Source of the DNA: Leeuwenhoekiella blandensis MED217
Lineage (GTDB): Bacteria > Bacteroidota > Bacteroidia > Flavobacteriales > Flavobacteriaceae
Length of the DNA stretch: 64,000 nucleotides
Reading direction: 5' to 3'
Assembly: GCF_000152985.1 (NCBI RefSeq)
Contig: NZ_CH672395.1
Span: 413,849-477,848, forward strand
In this document: in pieces, positions 25,372 to 34,159 of the stretch
How positions within the stretch are numbered: the stretch's first letter is position 1
Layout of the letters: every line of letters begins with the position of its first letter
The notes under the pieces: model-generated
Databases searched by the model: none
Told to the model about the DNA's origin: nothing
The model's input: the letters and a program-made list of their open reading frames with translations, nothing else
Translations under genes and position numbers: made by a program

Positions 25372-27864
25372 ATGAGGCAATTCCTATTCCTACTTTTTCT
25401 CATTTGTTTCCCAATAATTGTCTTAGGTCAAACCAAAGCAGGTGGTTTGGTATTTGACGCTCAAGGCAACCCCGTTCCTTTTGCAAATGTTGTATTTGCA
25501 GGCTCTTCAGAAGGAACGATCACCAATGAAGACGGAAGGTTTTATTTGCAGTCAGACAACACCTACGACGCTTTGAAAGTTACTTTCGTTGGGTTTAAGG
25601 CAAAAGAGGTATCGCTTCCGCAGCGCGTAAATTATGATCTTGAGATTACGCTTGAAGAAGAGACCGAAAGTCTTAGCGAGGTGGTGGTGTATAGCGGGAA
25701 GCAACCTAAAAAGAATAATCCGGCGATAGATATCCTTCGAAAGATTTGGGCCAATAAACGCTCGAACGGATTGAATCAATTTGACCAATATGCATACGAT
25801 AAATATGAGAAGGTTGAGTTTGATCTAAACACGATCGATAGTTCGTTGATCAATAGTAAGATCTTCAATAAGATGGAATTCATCTTTGACCAGATGGATA
25901 CCTCGCGAATAACCGGAAAAACCTATTTACCTATTTTTATCAATGAACGTAGTAGTGAGGTTTTTGGGGATAATATTTTAGACAAAGAGAAAGAAGAATT
26001 AAAAGGAAACCGAAATAGTGGTTTTAGCACCAATCAAACCTTGATCGCGTTTATTCAGGAGTTGTATAATGAGTTTAATATTTATGATAACTACCTGAAG
26101 TTTTTTGATAAAAGCTTTGTGAGTCCGTTGTCGACTACAGGAATAGACACCTACAATTATGTGCTTGCCGACAGTTCGTACATCAAAGATAAGTGGTGCT
26201 ATAACATTATTTATTATCCCAGACGCTCTAACGAACTCACATTTAAAGGTGATTTTTGGGTAAATGACACCACTTGGGCGATCAAAGAGATCAATCTTCA
26301 GGTTAATAAAAGCGCAAATATTAACTGGGTTAAAGAGATCTATATTGAGCAAGAATATGACGTTCTTAACGATTCAGTTTTCTTAATTACCAGAGATTAC
26401 TTTTTATCAGATTTCGCTTTGCGGAAAAAAGAAGGAAGTCGCGGCGTTTATGGAAAGCGAACCACGCTTTACGATAACTATGTTTTTGATCAACCAAAGC
26501 AGGAAGACTTTTATGATGAGCGCGTAACGCGCTACAATGAGCAAGTATACACACAACCTGATTCTTTCTGGGATGAAAACCGAATGGAGCCTTTAAGTAA
26601 AGACGAAAAAGGCGTTTATGTAATGCTCGACTCATTACAGAAAGTTCCCAAATTTCAAGCGTTTTACAATGTGAGCTCAGCGATGGTGAGCGGGTATTAT
26701 GAGTGGGATAAAGCCAATTTAGATATTGGACCACTATTCTCGGCATTTGGTTTTAATGATGTTGAAGGCTTGCGGTTACGAGGAGGAGCGCGTACCTATT
26801 TTGATCAGAACGATCCCTGGCGTTTAGAAGGTTTTGGAGCCTATGGTTTTAAAGATAAAAAGTTTAAGTTTGGACTTTCGGGTAAAGTGTTACTTGATCA
26901 TAAAGCACGTTTGATCGTTTCCGGAGGTTATCGTCAGGATGTTGAACAAATTGCTGCGAGTTTAACCACTTCAACAGATGTGTTAGGTCGTAACTTAGCA
27001 TCTTCCTCGTTGGTTACAGTGGGGAATAATGACCAGCTTACGAGCATTAAATTGGCAAATTTTGCTATCGAAGCAGAGTTTTTCAAGAACTTTAAAGTCC
27101 GTTCTGATATTTCTTATCGAACCTTAGAATCGGCTTCTCCTACGTTCAACTTAGATTATTACACCGATTTTACACAAACCGAAGTCAAATCTCAAATCAA
27201 GCAAACCGAATTGGTTTTAAGCGGAATTTTTGAGCCGGGAAAACATACTTCGGGTTATGGGGTAGAACGCACGGTGACTAACGAGTGGTTTCCTACGATT
27301 TATTTTGGCTATACCAAAGGGGTTGAAGGCTTGTTTGACAGTGATTTTGACTATGAGAAATTACAGTTTTCTTACCGTCAACCGTGGCGTATGGGAGGTC
27401 TGGGTACGTTCAGTTCAACGATTGAAGCAGGTAAAACCTTTGGCGAAGTGCCGTTGGGATTGTTGAGTGTCGTTCCCGGGAACCAAAACTTATTTTCAAT
27501 ATATGGTACGTTTCCGCAGTTGAATTACTACGAGTTTGTGACCGATACGTATGCGACCTTGCATCTTGAGCATAATTTTGGCGGCCGACTTTTTGGACGT
27601 ATTCCATTCTTGAGAAAGCTCAATCTTAGAGAGATCATTGGCTTTCGCGGAGCTTGGGGTTCAATTTCTGAAGAAAACCAATTGATCAATGCTTCCAATA
27701 TTGATTATATCGCGCCCAATGAAGAGCCTTATTATGAATATAGTGTTGGTGTGGGGAACATTTTAAAAGTCTTACGTATCGATTTTAACTTCAGAGGAAA
27801 CTACCTTGATACCCCAGACGCCAGAAGTTTTGGAGTCACAGGCGCGTTAGAGTTTTCATTTTAA
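25372..27864 (+). CDS. DUF5686 outer-membrane protein with carboxypeptidase-regulatory-like domain
   Basis: The 830-residue protein has a signal peptide (residues 1-19, ending VLGQ), then a CarboxypepD_reg-like domain (about 22-110; GGLVFDAQGNPVPFANVVF, ITNEDGRF). A long DUF5686 region follows, with WVNDTTWAIKEINLQ and the beta-rich C-terminal third, which ends in a typical outer-membrane barrel tail GVTGALEFSF. The family is Bacteroidota-specific and its substrate is unknown. It is monocistronic, with no partner receptor or SusD gene beside it. Confidence 0.88.
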   Translation: MRQFLFLLFLICFPIIVLGQTKAGGLVFDAQGNPVPFANVVFAGSSEGTITNEDGRFYLQSDNTYDALKVTFVGFKAKEVSLPQRVNYDLEITLEEETESLSEVVVYSGKQPKKNNPAIDILRKIWANKRSNGLNQFDQYAYDKYEKVEFDLNTIDSSLINSKIFNKMEFIFDQMDTSRITGKTYLPIFINERSSEVFGDNILDKEKEELKGNRNSGFSTNQTLIAFIQELYNEFNIYDNYLKFFDKSFVSPLSTTGIDTYNYVLADSSYIKDKWCYNIIYYPRRSNELTFKGDFWVNDTTWAIKEINLQVNKSANINWVKEIYIEQEYDVLNDSVFLITRDYFLSDFALRKKEGSRGVYGKRTTLYDNYVFDQPKQEDFYDERVTRYNEQVYTQPDSFWDENRMEPLSKDEKGVYVMLDSLQKVPKFQAFYNVSSAMVSGYYEWDKANLDIGPLFSAFGFNDVEGLRLRGGARTYFDQNDPWRLEGFGAYGFKDKKFKFGLSGKVLLDHKARLIVSGGYRQDVEQIAASLTTSTDVLGRNLASSSLVTVGNNDQLTSIKLANFAIEAEFFKNFKVRSDISYRTLESASPTFNLDYYTDFTQTEVKSQIKQTELVLSGIFEPGKHTSGYGVERTVTNEWFPTIYFGYTKGVEGLFDSDFDYEKLQFSYRQPWRMGGLGTFSSTIEAGKTFGEVPLGLLSVVPGNQNLFSIYGTFPQLNYYEFVTDTYATLHLEHNFGGRLFGRIPFLRKLNLREIIGFRGAWGSISEENQLINASNIDYIAPNEEPYYEYSVGVGNILKVLRIDFNFRGNYLDTPDARSFGVTGALEFSF

Positions 27865-27954
27865 GGGATTTAATTTCGTTTGTTAACTGAAATTAGAGAT
27901 TATTAAACGAAAACGTTATATGTTTTGTAGTTTACTTCTTTTCAATGCTTTTTC

Positions 27955-27985
27955 TTGTGGTAGCTTGACATTTAGAGTATTTTTG
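27955..27985 (+). promoter_or_regulatory. Bacteroidota-type promoter of ppa
   Basis: TTG at 27955-27957, 20 bases, then TATTTTTG at 27978-27985; both elements and the spacing fit the Bacteroidota consensus. It leaves a 5' leader of about 45 bases before the ATG. Confidence 0.6.
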
Positions 27986-28035
27986 TTGCCCAAAATAGGT
28001 TAAAAAGCAATAGAAAATATAAAGCCAGAACAACT

Positions 28036-28563
28036 ATGACAGCAGATAGCATTTCAACATTTGATGTTTTAATTGAAATCCCAAAGGGAAGTCGTAATAA
28101 GTATGAGTACGATTTTAAATTGAAGAAAATTAGATACGACCGTATGATCTTTTCTTCAATGATGTACCCGGCAGACTATGGGTTCATTCCTGAAACTTTA
28201 GCCCTTGACGGTGATCCTCTTGATGTTTTGGTATTGGTTACAGAGCCTACTTTCCCGGGTTGTGTTATGGAAGTAAAACCAATTGGTGTTTTCCATATGA
28301 CCGATGAGAAAGGTCCAGATGAAAAAATTATCTGTGTGCCGGTAAGTGATCCTATTGCAAGTAGAATTACAGATCTAAGCGAATTAAATCCACATTTGAT
28401 CAAAGAGATCGGTCATTTTTTCCAAGTTTATAAAGATCTAGAAAAGAAAAAAGTAGATGTAGGTGGTTTTGGTGACGTAAATGAAGCCAAAGAGATCATC
28501 AAACAATGTATCGACCGTTATACCAATAGCGATGTTCCTAAAGAGGAAGTAAGTATCGACTAA
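28036..28563 (+). CDS. ppa: Inorganic pyrophosphatase (family I, soluble)
   Basis: The 175-residue enzyme hydrolyses pyrophosphate in the cytoplasm. Active-site motifs: EIPKGSRNKYEYD, YPADYGFIPET, the metal triad in DGDPLDVLVL, and KEIGHFFQVYKDLEKKK. Length is usual. It has its own promoter and terminator and stands directly upstream of the membrane-bound pyrophosphatase gene, so both routes of pyrophosphate use are side by side. Confidence 0.95.
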   Translation: MTADSISTFDVLIEIPKGSRNKYEYDFKLKKIRYDRMIFSSMMYPADYGFIPETLALDGDPLDVLVLVTEPTFPGCVMEVKPIGVFHMTDEKGPDEKIICVPVSDPIASRITDLSELNPHLIKEIGHFFQVYKDLEKKKVDVGGFGDVNEAKEIIKQCIDRYTNSDVPKEEVSID

Positions 28564-28589
28564 TTGATAAGGTTTATAAAGATTATTTA

Positions 28590-28617
28590 AAAGACTGCTA
28601 ATGAGCAGTCTTTTTTT
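28590..28617 (+). terminator. Terminator after ppa
   Basis: A perfect 10-bp stem, AAAGACTGCT / AGCAGTCTTT with loop AATG, runs into seven T residues. It separates ppa from hppA. Confidence 0.88.
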
Positions 28618-28701
28618 ATGGATTATTTTCTGTAATTTGAGGATATAATTGTATTCATATCAATTTCAATACATTAGTACGACTTAATAAATTCACTTTT
28701 T

Positions 28702-31092
28702 ATGGAATCAAACATTATTTATGTGCCAATTGTTCTGGCAGTATTAGGCTTGCTTTTTATGTTCATTAAAATGGCGTGGGTTAAGAAACAACCTGCCGGA
28801 AACGATAAAATGCAAAGCATTTCAAAAAGTATTAAAGAAGGTGCATTGGCTTTTCTGGCTGCAGAATATAGGTTACTTCTTGTTTTTGTAGTTATTGCTT
28901 CTGTTCTTTTATATGTTATCTCAAACGTTGTAGCTACGACAAGTTGGTTAATTGTACCCGCTTTTATCATCGGGGCGTTCTTTTCGGCGCTAGCCGGAAA
29001 CATCGGTATGCGTATCGCAACAGATGCGAATGCACGTACTGCCGAAGCTGCAAAAACGAGTTTACCTAATGCCCTCAAAGTAAGTTTTGGTGGCGGTACC
29101 GTAATGGGACTCGGTGTAGCCGGGCTCGCCGTTCTTGGACTCAGTTTGATCTTCCTGTTTTTGATGGGAAGTTTTCTTACCGAAGGAGGAAATTTTTATA
29201 ATGAAATGACCATCGTACTCGAGACGCTCGCAGGCTTCTCATTGGGAGCGGAATCTATTGCCTTATTTGCGCGCGTAGGTGGCGGAATTTACACTAAAGC
29301 CGCCGATGTGGGCGCCGACCTTGTGGGGAAAGTAGAAGCTGGTATTCCTGAAGATGATCCTCGCAATCCCGCGACGATTGCAGATAATGTTGGAGACAAT
29401 GTGGGTGATGTTGCCGGTATGGGTGCTGATCTTTTTGGGAGCTACGTTGCAACGGTATTAGCAGCTATGGTGCTGGGGAATTACCTCGTACAAGATATGT
29501 CTCAAGGAGCTCAATTTACCGATGCGTTTAACAATATGGGACCTATTTTGCTGCCTGTGGTTATTGCTGGGGTTGGTATTTTAGCTTCGATCATCGGGAC
29601 TTTTTTAGTGAGTATTAAAAGTAATGAAGCCAAAGAGTCTCAGGTGCAAAAAGCCCTGGATATGGGGAATTGGGTGGCGATCATTTTAACTTTGATAGCG
29701 AGTTATTTTCTCATCGACTGGATGCTGCCCGAGGTGATGTCGATGCAATTTTTTGGAGAAGGCTATAAAGACATCGCTTCTATAAATGTGTTCTGGTCGG
29801 CTTGTATTGGTCTTGCGGTGGGAGCGCTTATTTCTGTTGTGACCGCACACTATACAAGTTTAGGAAAAGGTCCTGTGCTGGATATTGTGAAGAACTCTTC
29901 AACCGGGGCAGCGACCAATATTATCGCAGGTCTCGCAGTAGGAATGAAATCAACGTTTCTTTCGGTTTTGTTATTTGCTGCGGCGATCTACGGTTCGTAT
30001 GAACTGGCAGGGTTTTATGGTGTAGCGCTTGCTGCTTCGGCAATGATGGCAACCACCGCGATGCAGCTGGCGATAGACGCTTTTGGCCCCATCGCAGATA
30101 ATGCAGGAGGTGTTGCCGAAATGAGCGAACTCGAAGATCACGTTCGCGAACGTACCGATATTTTAGATTCTGTTGGGAATACAACGGCTGCGGTGGGTAA
30201 AGGTTTTGCGATTGCTTCAGCAGCTTTGACGGCTTTGGCCCTTTTTGCGGCTTATGTGACATTTACAGGAATTGACGGAATCAATATTTTTAAAGCAGAT
30301 GTGCTTGCTGCGCTTTTTGTGGGCGGAATGATCCCCGTGATCTTTTCAGCATTAGCCATGCAATCGGTGGGGAAAGCTGCCATGCAAATGGTGCAGGAAG
30401 TCCGTCGTCAGTTTAAAGAAATTCCCGGAATTTTAGAAGGAACCGGTAAACCAGAATACGGTAAATGTGTCGCGATTTCTACTCAGGCGGCCTTACGTGA
30501 AATGATTCTGCCGGGATTGATCACCATAATTGTACCCATCATCATCGGTCTTCTTTTTGGCGCTGAACCTCTTGGCGGATATATGGCTGGTGTTTGTGTT
30601 TCTGGTGTGATGTGGGCGATCTTTCAGAATAATGCCGGGGGTGCCTGGGACAATGCAAAGAAGTCTTTTGAAGCCGGTGTTGAAATTAACGGAAAAGTAG
30701 AATATAAGGGAAGCGATGCACACAAAGCAGCTGTTACCGGAGACACCGTGGGAGATCCATTCAAAGATACTTCAGGACCTTCTATGAATATTCTGATCAA
30801 ACTTACGTGTCTGGTGGGTCTTGTGATTGCTCCGATTTTAGGAGGTCATTCTGAAGGTTTGGCTACAAATCAAGAAATAAAGCTTGAAGTGCAAATGCAA
30901 GAGGAGTCTAACGGACTTTTCAGCGCTCTGGTTACCGAAACCACCACTGTAGATGGAAAAATTCAGGTTACTGAAAAGCGTTTAGAAGGCACTGAAGCAG
31001 AAGTTAAACAAGAACTTGAAAAGTATAATGCTTCTGAAAATGCTGAAGAAAAACATGTCATCAAGGAGGTGAAGTTTGAAGAAAAAGAATAA
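28702..31092 (+). CDS. hppA: Membrane-bound ion-pumping pyrophosphatase
   Basis: The 796-residue, roughly 16-helix inner-membrane protein couples pyrophosphate hydrolysis to ion export. The catalytic loop [18 protein letters not shown], then [19 protein letters not shown], marks the family. [13 protein letters not shown] has Ala at the position that is Lys in potassium-independent enzymes, so potassium dependence is expected. After the catalytic loop the sequence reads [11 protein letters not shown], with Gly where classical sodium pumps have Glu (GADLxES), arguing for proton pumping. The C-terminal 50 residues are an extra charged tail ([15 protein letters not shown]). Confidence 0.93.
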   Translation: MESNIIYVPIVLAVLGLLFMFIKMAWVKKQPAGNDKMQSISKSIKEGALAFLAAEYRLLLVFVVIASVLLYVISNVVATTSWLIVPAFIIGAFFSALAGNIGMRIATDANARTAEAAKTSLPNALKVSFGGGTVMGLGVAGLAVLGLSLIFLFLMGSFLTEGGNFYNEMTIVLETLAGFSLGAESIALFARVGGGIYTKAADVGADLVGKVEAGIPEDDPRNPATIADNVGDNVGDVAGMGADLFGSYVATVLAAMVLGNYLVQDMSQGAQFTDAFNNMGPILLPVVIAGVGILASIIGTFLVSIKSNEAKESQVQKALDMGNWVAIILTLIASYFLIDWMLPEVMSMQFFGEGYKDIASINVFWSACIGLAVGALISVVTAHYTSLGKGPVLDIVKNSSTGAATNIIAGLAVGMKSTFLSVLLFAAAIYGSYELAGFYGVALAASAMMATTAMQLAIDAFGPIADNAGGVAEMSELEDHVRERTDILDSVGNTTAAVGKGFAIASAALTALALFAAYVTFTGIDGINIFKADVLAALFVGGMIPVIFSALAMQSVGKAAMQMVQEVRRQFKEIPGILEGTGKPEYGKCVAISTQAALREMILPGLITIIVPIIIGLLFGAEPLGGYMAGVCVSGVMWAIFQNNAGGAWDNAKKSFEAGVEINGKVEYKGSDAHKAAVTGDTVGDPFKDTSGPSMNILIKLTCLVGLVIAPILGGHSEGLATNQEIKLEVQMQEESNGLFSALVTETTTVDGKIQVTEKRLEGTEAEVKQELEKYNASENAEEKHVIKEVKFEEKE

Positions 31093-31119
31093 CGTATCCT
31101 TAAGACAACTTTATCATTT

Positions 31120-31149
31120 AAAATCCCGGTGACTTCATCGGGATTTTCT
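31120..31149 (+). terminator. Terminator after hppA
   Basis: A 9-bp stem, AAAATCCCG / CGGGATTTT with a 10-base loop, is followed by a short T-rich tract and lies 13 bases before the next start codon. It is weaker than the others. Confidence 0.55.
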
Positions 31150-31160
31150 AATTTAAAGAT

Positions 31161-32189
31161 ATGCTGAAGGACGTTCTACAAAAATTAAGATTACACCCTA
31201 AAGATCCGTTACAAATTCACGGGTACCAGACCTATGGTACCTCAAATCATTTGTATATGATGGGGCGAGCCCTCGAGGATGAAGGAGTTGATCTTGATAA
31301 AACAGGTTTTGCCAGTGCTTTTAAAAATGCATACAAACAATTTAAAAGTGATGAACTGGCCGATGCTAAACTTAAAATTAGGTTGCCAGATGATCGGGTG
31401 TTTTATGCGGTGACAGATAAAGAAGGCTATTTTAAGATCGATAAACGCGTAGAAAATCTTGGAGCATTAACAAACGAGGAAGGTTGGTTGCAGCTCGAGT
31501 TGGGTTATGACGATGCCAATCAAAAACGTTTCATTAAAAACAACAATCGCTTTTCTGGGCAAATGTTGATTCCTTCAAAAAAAGCAGAATATGGCGTTAT
31601 TAGCGATATTGATGATACGATCTTAAAAACAGGAGTTACTTCAATCTTAAAATGGCGGGTGATTTTTAATACATTGTTTACCAATGTTGGTAATCGAACG
31701 CCTTTTAAAGGAGCATCTTCGTTTTATAACAAATTGCATTTGGGACGCAGTGGAACCGCCGCCAACCCGATGTTTTATGTAAGTAATAGTCCGTGGAATT
31801 TATACCATTACCTGCAAGCCTTCATCAAACATAATAACTTTCCCAAAGGAGCGATTCTTTTAAGGGATTTCAGGACCCCTTTTGATCGAACTCCAAAACC
31901 TGAAAAGCCACACAAGCAGCGTGAAATTCGTAATATTTTAAAGACCTATCCAGATTTACAATTTGTACTTATTGGCGATAGTGGTGAACACGATGCCGAT
32001 ATCTATATTGAAATTGCCGAAGAGTTTCCTGAGCGTATTAAAGCGATTTATTTACGCAGTGTAAACCACGAGAAACGGGCATTTCGCGTACGTGGCTTAC
32101 TTGAGCGTTTTGAAGTAACGCCAGCACTATTGGTAAAAGACAGTACTGCAGCTTTAGAACACGCCAGAGATTTAGAACTTATTAAATAA
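31161..32189 (+). CDS. App1-type phosphatase domain protein (DUF2183, phosphatidate phosphatase-like)
   Basis: The 342-residue protein matches the catalytic domain of yeast App1: the HAD-like motif ISDIDDTILKTG (about residues 146-157) supplies the catalytic aspartates, followed by FYVSNSPWNLYHYLQAFI, GAILLRDF and the late motif LIGDSGEHDADIY. The yeast enzyme dephosphorylates phosphatidic acid, and bacterial members are assumed to act on a lipid phosphate. There is no membrane segment. It converges on the M14 gene with three bases between stops. Confidence 0.88.
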   Translation: MLKDVLQKLRLHPKDPLQIHGYQTYGTSNHLYMMGRALEDEGVDLDKTGFASAFKNAYKQFKSDELADAKLKIRLPDDRVFYAVTDKEGYFKIDKRVENLGALTNEEGWLQLELGYDDANQKRFIKNNNRFSGQMLIPSKKAEYGVISDIDDTILKTGVTSILKWRVIFNTLFTNVGNRTPFKGASSFYNKLHLGRSGTAANPMFYVSNSPWNLYHYLQAFIKHNNFPKGAILLRDFRTPFDRTPKPEKPHKQREIRNILKTYPDLQFVLIGDSGEHDADIYIEIAEEFPERIKAIYLRSVNHEKRAFRVRGLLERFEVTPALLVKDSTAALEHARDLELIK

Positions 32190-32192
32190 GAC

Positions 32193-33095
32193 TTAGACTT
32201 CGCGTACCACAAAGAAACCATCATTACCTTGATCCTGATACAGTGGCATAAAAATAAAAGCATCCCATTCACTTCTAATTTCAGAGCCATTGTGTTTGGC
32301 TAGAAGTTCTCCTTTTTTAATAGGCTGAAAGTTCTCATAACCGGATTCCATTTTAAACGAATCTCCGTCTTTAATTTCGTGTCGATATTCGATCTCAAAG
32401 GTTTTTTGCTTATCACGCATGGCTTCCATATAACTAGCTGCTTCGGGATAATGTTTTAAACCGTTTAGATCTAAATCACATGCCTTTGACAAAGCAAGCC
32501 AGATCATTCCCTCGTGATGTTTTACCGCATCGGGGCTGGTATGTTGACCGCCTTCAAAAACAAAACCGGTGACGCCAATTCGGCTCAAATAATGATCGAT
32601 ACAACCATAAACAATGTCTGAAAAGCCTCTTATAATATAAGGCGGGAAGCGGTGTGCCCAAGCGTCATTATCGTTAACTTCTTGTACCGAAATATAAGGT
32701 TTACTGGCAGAGGAGGTGGTGTGGCAATCGAGAAAATAGCGTTTTTCAAAATCAGCTTCCGGAAACTGTTCTAAAACTTCGATGATCGAGAACATTTCTT
32801 TCTTCTCGTGAGTGTCTTGTTTTTTGCTTGTTATGTTTTCTTCCGTCCAGGTTCGGTTGAGGTCCTCATCAATAAAGCGCACATCTTCCTGTAATGCTTT
32901 ATGATTTCCTGAAACAGCTACTACTGTACCTTTTATGTTTGGTTGTTCTAATTCTAATTGGGCAAACACTTTTTGCAAAGCTTGAACACCGCTGGGTTCA
33001 TTACCGTGAACACCACCACTTATAAAAAGTAATGGTCCGGGTTTGTTACATGTATATTGGCCCAAAATTCTGGGATATTTTTTTTCTAAAGACAT
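32193..33095 (-). CDS. M14-family zinc hydrolase (AstE/aspartoacylase-like)
   Basis: The 300-residue protein has the zinc-ligand set of succinylglutamate desuccinylases/aspartoacylases: H30 and E33 in GGVHGNEPSG, a basic residue region DEDLNRTW, H125 in FLDCHTTSS, and a late FVFEGGQH with the catalytic glutamate. It removes acyl or amino-acid groups from a peptide or amino acid. It is the last gene of the DUF1704-ATP-grasp-M14 operon, nine bases after the ATP-grasp gene. An arginine-degradation role is unlikely, as no ast genes are near. Confidence 0.87.
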   Translation of the reverse strand: MSLEKKYPRILGQYTCNKPGPLLFISGGVHGNEPSGVQALQKVFAQLELEQPNIKGTVVAVSGNHKALQEDVRFIDEDLNRTWTEENITSKKQDTHEKKEMFSIIEVLEQFPEADFEKRYFLDCHTTSSASKPYISVQEVNDNDAWAHRFPPYIIRGFSDIVYGCIDHYLSRIGVTGFVFEGGQHTSPDAVKHHEGMIWLALSKACDLDLNGLKHYPEAASYMEAMRDKQKTFEIEYRHEIKDGDSFKMESGYENFQPIKKGELLAKHNGSEIRSEWDAFIFMPLYQDQGNDGFFVVREV

Positions 33096-33104
33096 AATTT
33101 CAGT

Positions 33105-34157
33105 TTAATGCATAGAAGCTAATTCACGATTTGAAAAACCGTGATTGTAATGCTCCTTGTAAGCTACTTTTCGCTCGATCGCTTCGATCACAGGATCTGT
33201 AAATTCTGGTAAACCTATGGCTTCACAATAATCCAGTCCTCCGGGGCTTAGTACATTGATTTCAATGAGTTTATCGTCTACTACATCTAGACCTACAAAG
33301 AAGAAGCCATCTTTGATCAATTTAGGTGCTGTAATCTCTACGATACGCTCCATTGCTTTGGTAAGTTTGGCAGGTTTAGCTGTGGCACCCAGAGACAGGT
33401 TACTTCTAAATTCTGCCTTGTCTTTATTAACGCGTCGTATAACCGCAAGCTCTCCTTTTTCTTCAAGAATGCGGCCATTTACCAGAATGATGCGCACATC
33501 ACCCTTGCTCACTTCTGGTAAGAATTCTTGTGCGATAACATAGCCCAGTTCCGTTAAGCTTGTGACGATCTGATTGAAGTTCTTTTTTTCTTCATCGATT
33601 AAATAAACATTCTGCCCTCCCGAACCTTCAAGTGGCTTGAGAACCATCTTTTTATCACACTTTTTCCAGAATTTTAAGAGTTCGTCTTTGTCCCGTGTGA
33701 TCAAACTTTTAGGTTTTATAGAAGGAGGCAGTTCTTCAAAATACAGCTTGTCTATAAACGCATTAGACATGGCATTGGCATCATTCAAGACGAGAACGCC
33801 TTGCTCTTGAAGCATACGCCCAAAGGCAATACCAGAATGTTCTGCCCAATGCCTGTCATCGGTTTCTTCAGTAGGATTATTTCTAAGGAATACCACATCA
33901 ATTTTTGAAGAATCGGCTTTGGTCCAAGCCAACTGTTCATCTTGAACCTGTTCCCAGAATTCTTGAGGTGTTTTATACTTTAGATCTTCAGGTATTTTTT
34001 TACAGGTAAGTTTAATCGGGGCACCCTGATAAAAATTAAAGCCGCCAACGTTCATAACGTAAACTTCGTGGCCGCGCTGGTGCGCTTTCCGCATTAAAAC
34101 TACAGATGTCCCTACCGGTTCAGTAGCAACATCGCTTATTACAAAACATATTTTCAT
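33105..34157 (-). CDS. GshB-like ATP-grasp ligase
   Basis: The 350-residue protein resembles glutathione synthetase GshB: N-terminal ICFVISDVATEPVGTS, central VVFLRNNPTEE, KPLEGSGGQNVYLI (ATP loop), GDVRIILVNGRIL, and metal-binding IEINVLSPGGLDYCE. Such enzymes join an amino acid or peptide to a carboxyl phosphate. No gshA is nearby. It sits between a DUF1704 peptidase (two bases upstream) and an M14 hydrolase, so it may ligate a peptide or protein tail other than glutathione. Annotation as plain GshB is an over-simplification until tested. Confidence 0.82.
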   Translation of the reverse strand: MKICFVISDVATEPVGTSVVLMRKAHQRGHEVYVMNVGGFNFYQGAPIKLTCKKIPEDLKYKTPQEFWEQVQDEQLAWTKADSSKIDVVFLRNNPTEETDDRHWAEHSGIAFGRMLQEQGVLVLNDANAMSNAFIDKLYFEELPPSIKPKSLITRDKDELLKFWKKCDKKMVLKPLEGSGGQNVYLIDEEKKNFNQIVTSLTELGYVIAQEFLPEVSKGDVRIILVNGRILEEKGELAVIRRVNKDKAEFRSNLSLGATAKPAKLTKAMERIVEITAPKLIKDGFFFVGLDVVDDKLIEINVLSPGGLDYCEAIGLPEFTDPVIEAIERKVAYKEHYNHGFSNRELASMH

Positions 34158-34159
34158 GA

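Noticed and set aside
26387-26746. Open frame of 119 codons antisense to the DUF5686 gene
   Set aside because: It is a shadow of the codon usage of the real gene, with no promoter or recognisable domain.
29921-30262. Long open frame on the strand opposite hppA
   Set aside because: It lies wholly inside a well-supported membrane pyrophosphatase gene and its translation is low-complexity and rich in Pro, Gln and Ser.
33105-34157. Firm call as glutathione synthetase
   Set aside because: The fold fits GshB, but gshA is not nearby and the operon partners are peptidases, so only GshB-like is justified.
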